Shown: positions 17,090 to 25,140, counted from the stretch's first letter. The stretch: DNA of 41,368 nucleotides from Collinsella sp. (GCA_019419405.1 DYAA01000064.1:1-41368), one strand, 5' to 3'. Notes: generated by a model not told the origin, from the sequence alone. A program made the numbers and translations.

Positions 17090-18760
17090 ATGTCTCAAGA
17101 AACCATCCGCGCGGCCGAGCGTGCCGCGGGACAGGTGAACACCATGTCGACGTATGATCCGGACTGCGACCAGCTGCATGAGGAATGTGGCATTTTCGGC
17201 GTATGGGCGCCCGATCGCGACGTGGCTCGACTGACGTACTTTGGCCTGCGTGCGCTGCAGCACCGTGGCCAGGAATCGGCTGGAATCGCCGTGGGTGACG
17301 GCGGCACGGTTATGGTCCGCAAAGATCTGGGCCTGCTCGACCGCGTGTTCTCCAACGCCGACCTGTCGACGCTCTCCGGCCAGCTGGCCGTGGGCCACGT
17401 GCGCTATGGCACCGCCGGTGCCAAGAGCTGGGAAGCCTCTCAGCCGCACCTCTCTACCATCAACAGCGTCATTATCGCGCTCGCGCACAACGGTACCCTC
17501 GTCAACACCGACGAGCTGCGTCGCCAGCTGATCGAGCTGGGCGTGCCGTTCCTCTCCAATTCGGATTCCGAGGTCGCGACCAAGCTCATCGGCTACTTTA
17601 CCCAGCGTACGGGCCACCTGCGCGAGGGCATTCGCAAGACCATGGAGCTCGTGCGTGGCGGTTATGCCATGACGCTCATCAACGAGCAGGCGCTCTACGC
17701 CTTCCGCGATCCGCATGGCATTCGCCCACTGGTGTTGGGCAAGCTGGTGGACGAGGGCCTGGACCAGGCCGATGCCGCATCCGTTTCGCAGCTGCCGTCG
17801 CAGGACGGCGCCGCGACGGTTGACGTTGCCACCCATGTCACCCGCGCCGGCGGCTGGGTCGTCGCCTCCGAGACTTGTGCGCTCGACATTGTGGGTGCCG
17901 AGTACGTCCGCGACGTCCGTCCCGGCGAGATTTTGCGCATCAGCGCCGAGGGCCTTGTGTCCGAGCAGGGCGTGCCTGCCGCCGAGGAGCCTGCTAACTG
18001 CATCTTTGAGCAGGTCTACTTCGCTCGCCCCGATTCCATCATGAACGGCAAGAGCGTCTACGCTTGCCGTTATGACATGGGTCGTCAGCTGGCACATGAG
18101 GAGCCCGTCGAGGCCGACCTGGTCATCGGCGTGCCCGACTCCGGCCTGCCGCCCGCGGAGGGCTATTCGCACGAGAGTGGCATTCCCTTTGGTGAGGGCC
18201 TTATCAAGAACCGCTACGTGGGTCGTACGTTTATCGAGCCTACGCAGGAGCTGCGTGCCATGGGCGTGCGTATGAAACTCAACCCGCTGCGCGACAACAT
18301 CGAGGGCAAGCGCCTGGTCGTCATCGACGACTCCATTGTGCGCGGCACCACCATGGTGCAGCTCGTCAAGATGCTGCGCAACGCCGGCGCCAAGGAGATT
18401 CACATTCGCATCAACTCGCCCGAGGTCATCTGGCCGTGCTTCTACGGTATCGATACCGACGTGCAGTCGCAGCTCATCAGTGCCAACAAGACGGTCGATG
18501 AGATCTGCGAGTACATTGGCGCCGATTCGCTGGCCTTCCTTTCGGTCGAGGGCCTGCTGAAGGTCATGCCCAAGGGCGGCTACTGCGACGCGTGCTTTAC
18601 CGGCCGCTATCCCGTGGCGATTCCCGAGAGCTTTGGCCGTGACAAGTTCATGGAGGGCTTTAAGCCCCGCAACCTGGACAAGCCGCTGCACTTTGACGAC
18701 GACGCCGTGGTCGAGAAATATGTCGACCGCAGCTGGGAAGAGGAGCACGGCGAGGCCTAA
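17090..18760 (+). CDS. purF: Amidophosphoribosyltransferase
   Basis: A 556-residue enzyme for the first committed step of purine synthesis (PRPP plus glutamine to phosphoribosylamine). EECGIFGVW places the glutaminase nucleophile at C33, so residues 1-32 would be a propeptide removed during maturation as in many Gram-positive PurF proteins. ALQHRGQESAG and GHVRYGT belong to the glutaminase half, and VVIDDSIVRGTTM is the PRPP loop. Cysteines late in the protein (YCDACFTG) could belong to an iron-sulfur site as in Bacillus PurF. GAGGGG lies ahead of ATG 17090; M19 is a possible alternative start. The TAA stop is also the first part of a 41-nt repeat. Confidence 0.96.
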   Translation: MSQETIRAAERAAGQVNTMSTYDPDCDQLHEECGIFGVWAPDRDVARLTYFGLRALQHRGQESAGIAVGDGGTVMVRKDLGLLDRVFSNADLSTLSGQLAVGHVRYGTAGAKSWEASQPHLSTINSVIIALAHNGTLVNTDELRRQLIELGVPFLSNSDSEVATKLIGYFTQRTGHLREGIRKTMELVRGGYAMTLINEQALYAFRDPHGIRPLVLGKLVDEGLDQADAASVSQLPSQDGAATVDVATHVTRAGGWVVASETCALDIVGAEYVRDVRPGEILRISAEGLVSEQGVPAAEEPANCIFEQVYFARPDSIMNGKSVYACRYDMGRQLAHEEPVEADLVIGVPDSGLPPAEGYSHESGIPFGEGLIKNRYVGRTFIEPTQELRAMGVRMKLNPLRDNIEGKRLVVIDDSIVRGTTMVQLVKMLRNAGAKEIHIRINSPEVIWPCFYGIDTDVQSQLISANKTVDEICEYIGADSLAFLSVEGLLKVMPKGGYCDACFTGRYPVAIPESFGRDKFMEGFKPRNLDKPLHFDDDAVVEKYVDRSWEEEHGEA

Positions 18761-18799
18761 AACCTGCCATGTAGGGACAGGTTTATTTTGGTAGGTTTT
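18759..18799 (+). repeat. GGGACAG repeat family B, copy 1, overlapping the purF stop
   Basis: A 41-nt unit with outer arms aaaacctgcc and ggtaggtttt and a central tagggacaggtttatttt. Copies occur at 31096-31136 and, inverted, at 31261-31301. Its first two bases are the last two of the purF TAA. Confidence 0.8.
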
Positions 18800-18916
18800 A
18801 CCTGCTGTTTTGTTGATATGACGGCGCGTGCTGTTATGGCGCGCGCCGAAATGGCGCAACTATGAGCACCGTTTGGCGCCCGTGCGGCGCCACGGTAGTG
18901 GGAGAGGAAGGCTCAG
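18800..18916 (+). other. purF-purM spacer with short hairpins
   Basis: A hairpin TGGCGCC/GGCGCCA with a five-base loop (about 18874-18892) lies just ahead of the purM ribosome binding site (GAGAGGAAGG). Another GC-rich inverted stretch lies at about 18823-18848. These may affect purM expression; no promoter is evident. Confidence 0.35.
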
Positions 18917-20020
18917 ATGAGCGACAGCAAGCATGTGACGTACGAGGACGCCGGCGTCGATACCGCCGAGGGCGGCCGCGCCGTCGACGCGATTAAGCAG
19001 ATGGTCAAGGACACCAACCGCCCCGAGGTTATCGGCGGCATCGGCGGCTTCGGTGGCCTGTTCTCGGCCGCCGCGCTTAAGGATATGGAAGACCCGATCC
19101 TGATTAGCGGTACCGACGGCGTGGGCACCAAGCTCGTGCTCGCCCAGATCATGGACCGTCACGAGACGGTTGGCCAGGACCTGGTCGCTATGTGCGTCAA
19201 CGATATTCTGGCTTCGGGCGCCGAGCCGCTGTTCTTCCTGGACTACGTTGCCATCGGTCACATCGAGGCCGAGCACATGGCAAAGATTATCAAGGGTGTG
19301 GCCGACGGCTGCAAGCTCGCGGGCTGCGCGCTCGTGGGCGGTGAGATGGCCGAGCACCCGGGCGTCATGGCTCCTGCCGACTACGACCTTGCCGGATTTA
19401 CCGTGGGCGTCGTCGACCGTCCCAAGATGCTCGACCCCGCAAACGTCCGCCCGGGCGATGTGATCCTGGGCCTGCCTTCCACCGGCGTGCACTCCAACGG
19501 CTACTCGCTCGTGCGTAAGGTCATTGGCGTCGACGGCGTTAAGCCGGGCACGCCCGAGGCCGTCGCTAAGGCCGAGGAGCTGAGCCGTCCGCTCGAGGAG
19601 CTCGGCGGTGCATCGCTGGCAGACGCTCTGTTGGCCCCCACGCGCATCTACGTCAAGCCGATCCTGGAGCTGCTGCGCGGCGGCGCCAACGTGCACGCCA
19701 TCGCCCACATCACTGGCGGCGGTATTACCGAGAACCTCAACCGCGCGCTCGCCGACGACGTCGACGCCGTGGTCACCCGCAACGGCGCCGAGATGGGATG
19801 GGACGTTCCGCCCGTCATTACTTACGTGTCGCGTCAGGCCGAGCTCGCGCCCAACGAGGCATGCAAGACCTTCAACATGGGCGTCGGCCTGTGCCTGATC
19901 GTCGCCCCCGAGGACGAGGCCGCCGTGACCGAGGCCCTGGTCGCGCTGGGCGAGAAGCCGTTCCGCGTGGGCGAGTGCGTCGAGGGTTCCGGTAAGGTCG
20001 TGTACTCCGATGAGCGCTAA
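18917..20020 (+). CDS. purM: Phosphoribosylformylglycinamidine cyclo-ligase
   Basis: A 367-residue enzyme (AIR synthetase) that closes the imidazole ring in purine synthesis using ATP. The PurM/SelD-type fold shows in ISGTDGVGTKL, CVNDILASGAEPLFFLDY and GGEMAEHPG, with ITGGGITENLNRAL in the C-terminal half. Length is close to normal (about 345), with a slightly longer N terminus. It lies 156 bases after purF and overlaps the start of purN by 11 bases, so purM and purN are likely coupled. Confidence 0.96.
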   Translation: MSDSKHVTYEDAGVDTAEGGRAVDAIKQMVKDTNRPEVIGGIGGFGGLFSAAALKDMEDPILISGTDGVGTKLVLAQIMDRHETVGQDLVAMCVNDILASGAEPLFFLDYVAIGHIEAEHMAKIIKGVADGCKLAGCALVGGEMAEHPGVMAPADYDLAGFTVGVVDRPKMLDPANVRPGDVILGLPSTGVHSNGYSLVRKVIGVDGVKPGTPEAVAKAEELSRPLEELGGASLADALLAPTRIYVKPILELLRGGANVHAIAHITGGGITENLNRALADDVDAVVTRNGAEMGWDVPPVITYVSRQAELAPNEACKTFNMGVGLCLIVAPEDEAAVTEALVALGEKPFRVGECVEGSGKVVYSDER

Positions 20021-20708
20021 CGAGCAGATGGCTGCTGGTGAGGGCCTGGGCTATGTGCCCTACACCCGTCCGACCGGCACTGATACGGCTGAGCCGCTCA
20101 AGATTGGCGTGCTCATCAGCGGTTCTGGTACCAACCTGCAGGCGCTGATCGACCTGATCGCTGCCGGCAAGCTCAACGCTTCGATTGAGCTCGTGGTGTC
20201 GAGCCGTCCTTCGGCCAAGGGCTTGCAGCGCGCCGAGCGTGCGGGCATCCAGACACTCACGCTGTCCAAGGATGTCTATGCCGACCCCATCGCGGCTGAC
20301 GAGATCATCGCGCACGAGCTGCTCGAGCGCGGCTGCGAATATGTGGTCATGGCCGGCTACATGCGCATGGTGCACACGCCGCTGCTGGCGGCGTTCCCCA
20401 ATCGCGTGGTCAACCTGCATCCGGCGCTGCTGCCGAGCTTTACCGGCGCGCATGCGATTGACGATGCCTTTGCGCGTGGCGTCAAGGTGACCGGCGTGAC
20501 CGTGCACTTTGCCAACGAGATTTACGACAACGGCCCCATCATCGCCCAGCGTGCGCTGGCTGTTGAGGAGGACTGGGATGTCGACACGCTCGAGGAGCAC
20601 ATCCACGCGATTGAGCACGTGCTGTATCCCGAGGTCGTGCAAATGCTCGCCGACGGCCGCGTTCACGTGCTGGAGAGCGGCAAGGTCGCAATTGATCCGG
20701 CACGCTAG
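20010..20708 (+). CDS. purN: Phosphoribosylglycinamide formyltransferase
   Basis: A 232-residue enzyme that transfers a formyl group from 10-formyl-THF to glycinamide ribonucleotide. KIGVLISGSGTNLQAL opens the fold, and the catalytic residues are in VNLHPALLPSF (Asn and His) and EIYDNGPII (Asp). The first 30 residues (before LKIGVLIS) are extra compared with the usual start, because the ATG lies inside purM and overlaps it by 11 bases. The C terminus follows the family. It ends the purF-purM-purN group and is followed by a terminator at 20769. Confidence 0.95.
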   Translation: MSANEQMAAGEGLGYVPYTRPTGTDTAEPLKIGVLISGSGTNLQALIDLIAAGKLNASIELVVSSRPSAKGLQRAERAGIQTLTLSKDVYADPIAADEIIAHELLERGCEYVVMAGYMRMVHTPLLAAFPNRVVNLHPALLPSFTGAHAIDDAFARGVKVTGVTVHFANEIYDNGPIIAQRALAVEEDWDVDTLEEHIHAIEHVLYPEVVQMLADGRVHVLESGKVAIDPAR

Positions 20709-20768
20709 TCGTGTGTAAGAGGGCTCATTGAGCGTTCTTTGGGACGTAAGCGATCTAGAAAATCTGAT

Positions 20769-20801
20769 AGGGCCCTGTCCGTGCGCGGGCGGGGCCCTTT
20801 T
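20769..20801 (+). terminator. Terminator after purN
   Basis: The arms AGGGCCC (20769-20775) and GGGCCCT (20792-20798) enclose further GC pairs, followed by TTTT. Confidence 0.85.
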
Positions 20802-20834
20802 GTGTGGTCTGCTCTGTTTGCTATACTGCTAGCA
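20800..20834 (+). promoter_or_regulatory. Promoter and likely operator of the toxin-antitoxin pair
   Basis: TTGTGT (20800-20805) and TATACT (20822-20827) are spaced by 16 bases. The 8-bp palindrome TGCTAGCA (20827-20834) touches the -10 element, a suitable place for autoregulation by the antitoxin. Confidence 0.5.
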
Positions 20835-20851
20835 AGTAGAGAGGAGCCGCT

Positions 20852-21196
20852 ATGGGTACAGCAACGGTGCAGCTCAACACACGAATCGACCCTATGCTCA
20901 AGGCCGGTGGCGATGCGGTCCTGACTCGTAATGGGCTGGGGCCGAGTGACGCCATTCGTGCGCTTTGGACCTATCTTGCCGAGCATCAAACGTTGCCGGG
21001 ATTTATGGTGACGGATAAGTGCGAGACGCCCCGTGCGAAGAGTCTTGCCGAACAGGGGTGTGGTCTGGCTTTTTCCTCATTGGGGTTGAGCTTCTCAGAT
21101 TTTGCGCCAGGCGAATCATCGGCGGACAACTGGGATGCCGTACGCGATGATATGTATGACGCGATGATTGCCGACATAGAGGCGAATTGCCGATGA
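20852..21196 (+). CDS. RelB/DinJ family antitoxin
   Basis: A 114-residue protein. The N-terminal ATVQLNTRIDPMLKAGGDAVLTRNGLGPSDAIR has the ribbon-helix-helix pattern of RelB/DinJ antitoxins, which bind DNA and neutralise a partner toxin. The C-terminal half, including NWDAVRDDMYDAMIADIEA, would wrap the toxin. AGAGGAGC lies eight bases ahead of the ATG. Its stop overlaps the start of the PIN gene by four bases (ATGA), the usual coupling of such pairs. Pairing a RelB-type antitoxin with a PIN toxin is less common than RelB with RelE. Confidence 0.85.
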   Translation: MGTATVQLNTRIDPMLKAGGDAVLTRNGLGPSDAIRALWTYLAEHQTLPGFMVTDKCETPRAKSLAEQGCGLAFSSLGLSFSDFAPGESSADNWDAVRDDMYDAMIADIEANCR

Positions 21197-21660
21197 TTGA
21201 GGCAAAGCGGCTCTTGGTGGACACGAATGTTTGGCTTGATTACTACCTGCAAGAGGGCGCATTCGACAACGTGAGAAGATTGGTTGAACTGGCCGAAGCG
21301 GGAAAGATCGACCTTCTGTACGCGCCAACGACGGCAAAGGACGTGTTCTACATCTTGCCTCGGCGTCTAGCTCGACGGAATGTGAATGGGATTAACGCTT
21401 CGTTCGGTCCGGCTGCATGGGCATGCGTCGAGCATATGATGCAGGTGGCAACGGCTTCCCCGCTTTCGATGGCGGAGTGCGAGATGGCGCGCATGCTTGG
21501 CAAGCGCATGCCGGACCTCGAGGACAATCTCATTATCGCCTCGGGCGATACGGCGGATGTTGACTACGTAGTCACGAGCGACCGACGCATGTTGGAGACG
21601 ATGCCCGAGGTATGCTTGACGCCCGCGCGCGCACTCGAGCTCATCGGGATCCTCGGCTGA
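21193..21660 (+). CDS. PIN domain toxin (VapC-like ribonuclease)
   Basis: A 155-residue protein with the PIN nuclease pattern: RLLVDTNVWLDYY gives the first acidic residue, MAECEMARML a glutamate, MPDLEDNLIIASG the next aspartates, and YVVTSDRRML the last. These would bind the metal used to cut RNA. The start is ATG 21193, overlapping the antitoxin stop by four bases. The RNA target cannot be read from sequence. Confidence 0.86.
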   Translation: MIEAKRLLVDTNVWLDYYLQEGAFDNVRRLVELAEAGKIDLLYAPTTAKDVFYILPRRLARRNVNGINASFGPAAWACVEHMMQVATASPLSMAECEMARMLGKRMPDLEDNLIIASGDTADVDYVVTSDRRMLETMPEVCLTPARALELIGILG

Positions 21661-21725
21661 CCTTGCATACCCCGTTTCGCTATCATATTGAGCATTGTGG
21701 CCCTCATGCAACTTTGGAGGACGGT

Positions 21726-22190
21726 ATGGCGGATAATGAAGCACTGTTTACGCCTGAGCTGGTGTTTTTTGATTGGGAGTGCGCGACGCCCGCCGAGGTG
21801 TTTGCGCGACTCGAAGGCGAACTTGCCCCACGCGGCTACATTGGCACCGGTTGGCTCGACGCCGTCCGCACGCGCGAGGATGCCTATCCCACGGGGCTTG
21901 CCATGCCGGCGGCCAACATTGCCATCCCGCATACCGATCCGGGGTTTGTGGCTAAGCCCTACATCGCGGTGGTGAAGCCGGCCACGCCCGTGACATTCAA
22001 TGCTATGGCGGGCATGGGTGCCCCTGTGCCGGCGCAGATCGTCATCAATTTGGGCATTGCCGAGCCGGGCGGCCAGGTCGAGGCCCTGCAAGCGCTCATG
22101 AATATCTTTATGGACGCGGACGTCGCAGCCGATGTGCTCGGCCAGACCACGCCCCAAGGCATGGTCGACGCCATCCGCCGCCACTTTTAA
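21726..22190 (+). CDS. PTS IIA component, fructose/galactitol (GatA-like) type
   Basis: A 154-residue cytoplasmic phosphocarrier. AYPTGLAMPAANIAIPHTDP is the EIIA type 2 signature, with phosphorylated H69. The match is best to galactitol-type IIA proteins. GGAGG at 21716-21720, five bases before ATG 21726, fixes the start; the frame is open further upstream but without support. No IIB or IIC gene lies nearby, so this is an orphan IIA that either serves a PTS elsewhere or acts as a regulator. A palindrome begins four bases after its stop. Confidence 0.88.
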   Translation: MADNEALFTPELVFFDWECATPAEVFARLEGELAPRGYIGTGWLDAVRTREDAYPTGLAMPAANIAIPHTDPGFVAKPYIAVVKPATPVTFNAMAGMGAPVPAQIVINLGIAEPGGQVEALQALMNIFMDADVAADVLGQTTPQGMVDAIRRHF

Positions 22191-22194
22191 AGCC

Positions 22195-22248
22195 GGCACT
22201 TGGGGACTGTCCCTAACTGCCGGCAGAAAAGGAACGTCCCCAAGTGCC
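22195..22248. repeat. Palindromic element after the IIA gene
   Basis: The 13-bp perfect arms ggcacttggggac and gtccccaagtgcc enclose a second palindrome, ctgccggcag. The word GGGGACTGTCCC relates it to the other GGGACAG-bearing elements in this window. There is no T run, so it is not a typical terminator. Confidence 0.75.
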
Positions 22249-22260
22249 AGGGTTGCCCCT

Positions 22261-22289
22261 TTGTCGCGGGGGCTGCGTTGTGACACAAT
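22261..22289 (+). promoter_or_regulatory. Candidate promoter of the foldase gene
   Basis: TTGTCG (22261-22266) and CACAAT (22284-22289) are 17 bases apart, and TGA directly before CACAAT fits an extended -10. Confidence 0.5.
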
Positions 22290-22324
22290 GGCGTTTGTTC
22301 GATTCGTGATGCGAAAGGCCAACT

Positions 22325-23545
22325 ATGGCAAACAAGAAAAAGAACTCCGAGGCCGTACCGACGCCCGAGCAGCAGGCCCGCGCCGCGTCGAGCTCTCGTA
22401 AGAAGCAGCGCAAGACGTACGTGTCTAAGACCGTCAAGATCGTTCTGGTGGTCATCGGCGTGCTGGCGATGCTGCTTTCCGTCTCGGCCATGGCATGCTC
22501 CGGCCTTATGTCGCAGGCAGAGGATACCTCGGGCTACAAGCTTACCGGCGGTGTGGCTGCCACTATCAACGGCACCAACCTCACCGAGGACACCGTGACA
22601 AAGCAGATCATGAGCATGCGCACGTCTTACGGCTACACCAAGGACAAGGACTGGGCGCAGTATCTGGTCGACAACGACCTCACGCCCAAGAAGTACCGCA
22701 AGCAACTCATCGACTCCTACACGCAGCAGATTCTGCTTCAGCAGGCGCAGAAGGAAAACGGCGTGACGGTGTCGGACAAGGAGGTCGAGAAGGCTTGGAA
22801 GGACGCGTGCAAGAGCGCGGGCGGCGCCAAGACCTTTAAGAAGACGCTTAAGACTTACGGCTACACCGAGGACACCTATAAGAGCTCGCTCAAGGAGAGC
22901 CTGGCGCAGCAAAAGCTCAAGGAAGCCGTGGCGCCCACCAGCAAGCCCAAGGACAGCGAGATCGTCGATTACATCAACGAGAACCTGTCGAAGTACAACG
23001 ATGCCCGCCGCTCGTCGAACATCCTGATCAAGGTCGATTCCGACGCATCCGACGAGGACAAGGCTGCCGCCAAGGCCAAGGCGCAGGAGTGCCTGGACAA
23101 GATTAACTCCGGCGAGCTGAGCTTTGAGGACGCCGTGGAGCAGTATTCCGACGACACCGGCTCCAAGGAGAAGAAGGGCGATGTGGGTTGGGATAAGCTC
23201 ACTACCTTCGTCGACAGCTACCAGGCGGCGCTCGAGGGGCTCAACAAGGGCGATGTGAGCGACGTCGTCGAGTCGACGTATGGTTACCACATCATCAAGT
23301 GCACCGACTACTTCCATGTCGATAATCAGGTCGATGATATCAAGCAGGTACCCAAGGACATCAAGAAGTATGTCTCCAACGTGGTGAAGACGCAGGCAGA
23401 GAGCACTGCGTACAGCGAGTGGCTGGAGCAGTACAAGAAGGACGCCGACATCACCGTTAACCCCATGCCCAAGGACGTGCCGTACAACGTCAACCTGAAG
23501 GGCGTCACCAAGAGTTCGACCGACAATTCGTCGACGACTGAGTAA
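22325..23545 (+). CDS. PrsA/SurA-like peptidyl-prolyl isomerase, membrane-anchored foldase
   Basis: A 406-residue extracytoplasmic folding factor. A 36-residue basic cytoplasmic start leads to one hydrophobic segment (about 37-57) ending in VSAMAC, so C58 could be a lipidation site, although the cytoplasmic part is long for a lipoprotein. A SurA_N-like chaperone region follows (about 75-215, VAATINGTNLTEDTVTKQI). The parvulin domain lies at about 230-330 (RRSSNILIKV, GELSFEDAVEQYSDDTGSKEKKGDVGW, STYGYHIIKCTD). The C terminus is rich in Ser and Thr. It would help fold secreted proteins such as the GH31 enzyme. It ends 54 bases before yqeY. Confidence 0.9.
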   Translation: MANKKKNSEAVPTPEQQARAASSSRKKQRKTYVSKTVKIVLVVIGVLAMLLSVSAMACSGLMSQAEDTSGYKLTGGVAATINGTNLTEDTVTKQIMSMRTSYGYTKDKDWAQYLVDNDLTPKKYRKQLIDSYTQQILLQQAQKENGVTVSDKEVEKAWKDACKSAGGAKTFKKTLKTYGYTEDTYKSSLKESLAQQKLKEAVAPTSKPKDSEIVDYINENLSKYNDARRSSNILIKVDSDASDEDKAAAKAKAQECLDKINSGELSFEDAVEQYSDDTGSKEKKGDVGWDKLTTFVDSYQAALEGLNKGDVSDVVESTYGYHIIKCTDYFHVDNQVDDIKQVPKDIKKYVSNVVKTQAESTAYSEWLEQYKKDADITVNPMPKDVPYNVNLKGVTKSSTDNSSTTE

Positions 23546-23599
23546 TCATGGGGCGGCGCTCGTGTGAGTGTCGCCCGCACTATTGAGGAGGATTTGCAG

Positions 23600-24043
23600 A
23601 TGACCAACGAAGAGCTGCAGAAGGAAATGATCGCAGCCATGAAGGCTAAGGACAAGGTTCGCCTGTCCATCATTCGCCAGGTCAAGGCCGAGGTGAAGAA
23701 TATCGAGGTCAACGAGCGCCGCGATGTGACCGAGGAAGACGTCAACAGCATGATCAAGCGTCTGATTAAGCAGACGAGCGAGACGCTGGAGATGTCCATC
23801 AAGGCCGGCACCGACCAAGAGCGTACCGACAACCTGACCGAGCAGGTCAAGATTCTGGAGAGCCTGCTGCCCGCGCAGGTTTCGGGCGAGGAGCTCGAGG
23901 CCCTGATTGAGCAAGTTATCGCCGAGCTGGGTGCCACGTCCAAGAAGCAGATGGGCCAGGTCATGGGCGCTCTGGGCAAGGCCACCGGCGGCAACTTCGA
24001 CAAGCCTGCCGCGGCAAAGATCGTCGGTGCCAAACTCGCGTAA
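23600..24043 (+). CDS. yqeY: GatB/YqeY domain protein
   Basis: A 147-residue helical protein of the YqeY family, related to the tail domain of the GatB amidotransferase subunit. ELQKEMIAAMKAKDKVRLSIIRQVKAE begins the family domain, and LLPAQVSGEELEALI and MGQVMGALGKATGG are also typical. GAGGAGG at 23585-23591 supports ATG 23600. The biochemical role of free-standing YqeY is not established; tRNA-linked functions are suspected. Three bases after its stop a run of palindromes begins. Confidence 0.92.
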   Translation: MTNEELQKEMIAAMKAKDKVRLSIIRQVKAEVKNIEVNERRDVTEEDVNSMIKRLIKQTSETLEMSIKAGTDQERTDNLTEQVKILESLLPAQVSGEELEALIEQVIAELGATSKKQMGQVMGALGKATGGNFDKPAAAKIVGAKLA

Positions 24044-24046
24044 TTT

Positions 24047-24074
24047 GTTACGCGGTTTTACCAAACCGCGTAAC
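24047..24074. repeat. 12-bp hairpin after yqeY
   Basis: The perfect arms gttacgcggttt and aaaccgcgtaac flank a four-base loop. No T run follows. Confidence 0.65.
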
Positions 24075-24087
24075 GGCTCGACGCTGT

Positions 24088-24186
24088 AAACCCGTACACG
24101 CGGCAATCTGACGTTCAATTTCAAGGGCGCGACCATAAGGTCTGCGCCCTTTCATTTCACGTCACCTTGCTCGCGTGTACGGGTTT
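24088..24186. repeat. 99-nt element with 15-bp inverted ends
   Basis: The perfect ends aaacccgtacacgcg (24088-24102) and cgcgtgtacgggttt (24172-24186) enclose a terminator-like hairpin at 24123-24152. Confidence 0.75.
24123..24157 (+). terminator. Terminator-like hairpin for yqeY
   Basis: The stem AAGGGCGC...GCGCCCTT has an inner GACC/GGTC extension with one bulged base and is followed by TCATTTC. It lies inside the 99-nt inverted-repeat element. Confidence 0.6.
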
Positions 24187-24232
24187 TCGCTGACTTATGC
24201 TCAACAAGGGCGGTTGTATTATTTTCGATGCC

Positions 24233-24292
24233 CATTGGGGACAGACTTAAATGAGTACCCACGGGGGTACTCATTTAAGTCTGTCCCCAATG
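24233..24292. repeat. Perfect 28-bp palindrome with GGGGACAG ends
   Basis: The left arm 24233-24260 and right arm 24265-24292 are exact reverse complements around the loop acgg. The arms start with cattggggacagacttaa. There is no T run. The GGGGACAG word links it to the hairpins at 28231 and 28568 and to family B. Confidence 0.9.
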
Positions 24293-24400
24293 AGTGGGTG
24301 GAAGATTGCGGGTTCTTTACGGGAATGTAGTGTGGGCTGCGGAAACGTGGTTCTTTCCGTACAATAGTTCAACTCGTGTAAACGCAGGGAAGGGACATTC

Positions 24401-25132
24401 ATGGCAGACATGATCGAGATCAAGCATCTCAACAAGTACTTTGGCGACCTGCATGTGCTCAAAGATATCAACCTCACCGTCAAGCGCGGCGAGAAGCTCG
24501 TAATGATCGGGCCTTCCGGCTCGGGTAAGTCGACGCTCATCCGTTGCGTCGATTATCTGGAGGAGCCCACGTCGGGCGAGGTCATCATCGACGGTACGCC
24601 GCTTACCAAAAAGAATCACCTGGAGATGGCTCGCAAGTACAGCTCCATGGTGTTTCAGCAGTTCAACCTGTATCCCAACATGACGGTGCTCGGCAATCTG
24701 ACGCTCGCGCCCATCAAGCTGCAAAAGAAGAGCAAGGAGGAGGCGACCGAGATCGCCATCGTCGCACTCAAGCGCGTCGGCATGGCGCATAAGGCCGGCG
24801 AGTATCCGCAGAATCTCTCGGGTGGTCAGCAGCAGCGCATCGCCATCGCCCGTGCCCTGTGTACCAAGCAGCCCATCATCCTGTTTGACGAGCCGACCTC
24901 GGCGCTCGACCCCGAGATGGTCCAGGAGGTTCTGGACGTTATGATTGAGCTTGCGCAGGAGGACATCACCATGATCTGCGTGACGCATGAGATGGGCTTT
25001 GCGCGCCAGGTGGCCGACCGCGTCATCTTTATGGAGGACGGCCGCATCCTGGAGGAGGGCACGCCCGAGCACTTCTTCGATAACCCCGAGAACCCGCGCT
25101 GCCGCGAGTTCCTGTCCAAGATTCTGCACTAG
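24401..25132 (+). CDS. Polar amino-acid ABC transporter ATP-binding protein (GlnQ-like)
   Basis: A 243-residue ATPase that powers amino-acid uptake. Walker A is GPSGSGKST (residues 37-45), the Q-loop reads MVFQQFNLYP, the signature is LSGGQQQ, Walker B is ILFDEPTSALDPE and the H-loop is VTHEMGFA. This combination is typical of the GlnQ/HisP group. It is the first of four genes (ATPase, binding protein, two permeases) on the same strand with short gaps. The substrate is likely glutamine, glutamate or another polar amino acid. Confidence 0.94.
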   Translation: MADMIEIKHLNKYFGDLHVLKDINLTVKRGEKLVMIGPSGSGKSTLIRCVDYLEEPTSGEVIIDGTPLTKKNHLEMARKYSSMVFQQFNLYPNMTVLGNLTLAPIKLQKKSKEEATEIAIVALKRVGMAHKAGEYPQNLSGGQQQRIAIARALCTKQPIILFDEPTSALDPEMVQEVLDVMIELAQEDITMICVTHEMGFARQVADRVIFMEDGRILEEGTPEHFFDNPENPRCREFLSKILH

Positions 25133-25140
25133 GCGCGGTG

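Larger units (their letters stand above)
24044..24400. other. Palindrome-rich gap between yqeY and the ABC transporter genes
   Basis: No ORF is credible here. The gap holds a 12-bp hairpin (24047-24074), a 15-bp inverted repeat pair enclosing a terminator-like hairpin (24088-24186), a perfect 28-bp hairpin (24233-24292), and TACAAT at 24360-24365 as a possible -10 element for the ABC operon. Confidence 0.7.

Noticed and set aside
16997..18859. 620-codon open frame on the minus strand opposite purF
   Set aside because: It lies exactly antisense to purF, has the composition of a high-GC shadow frame and no recognisable motif.
24233..24292. Terminator of yqeY
   Set aside because: The hairpin is perfect but no T run follows on either strand, and a better candidate lies at 24123.
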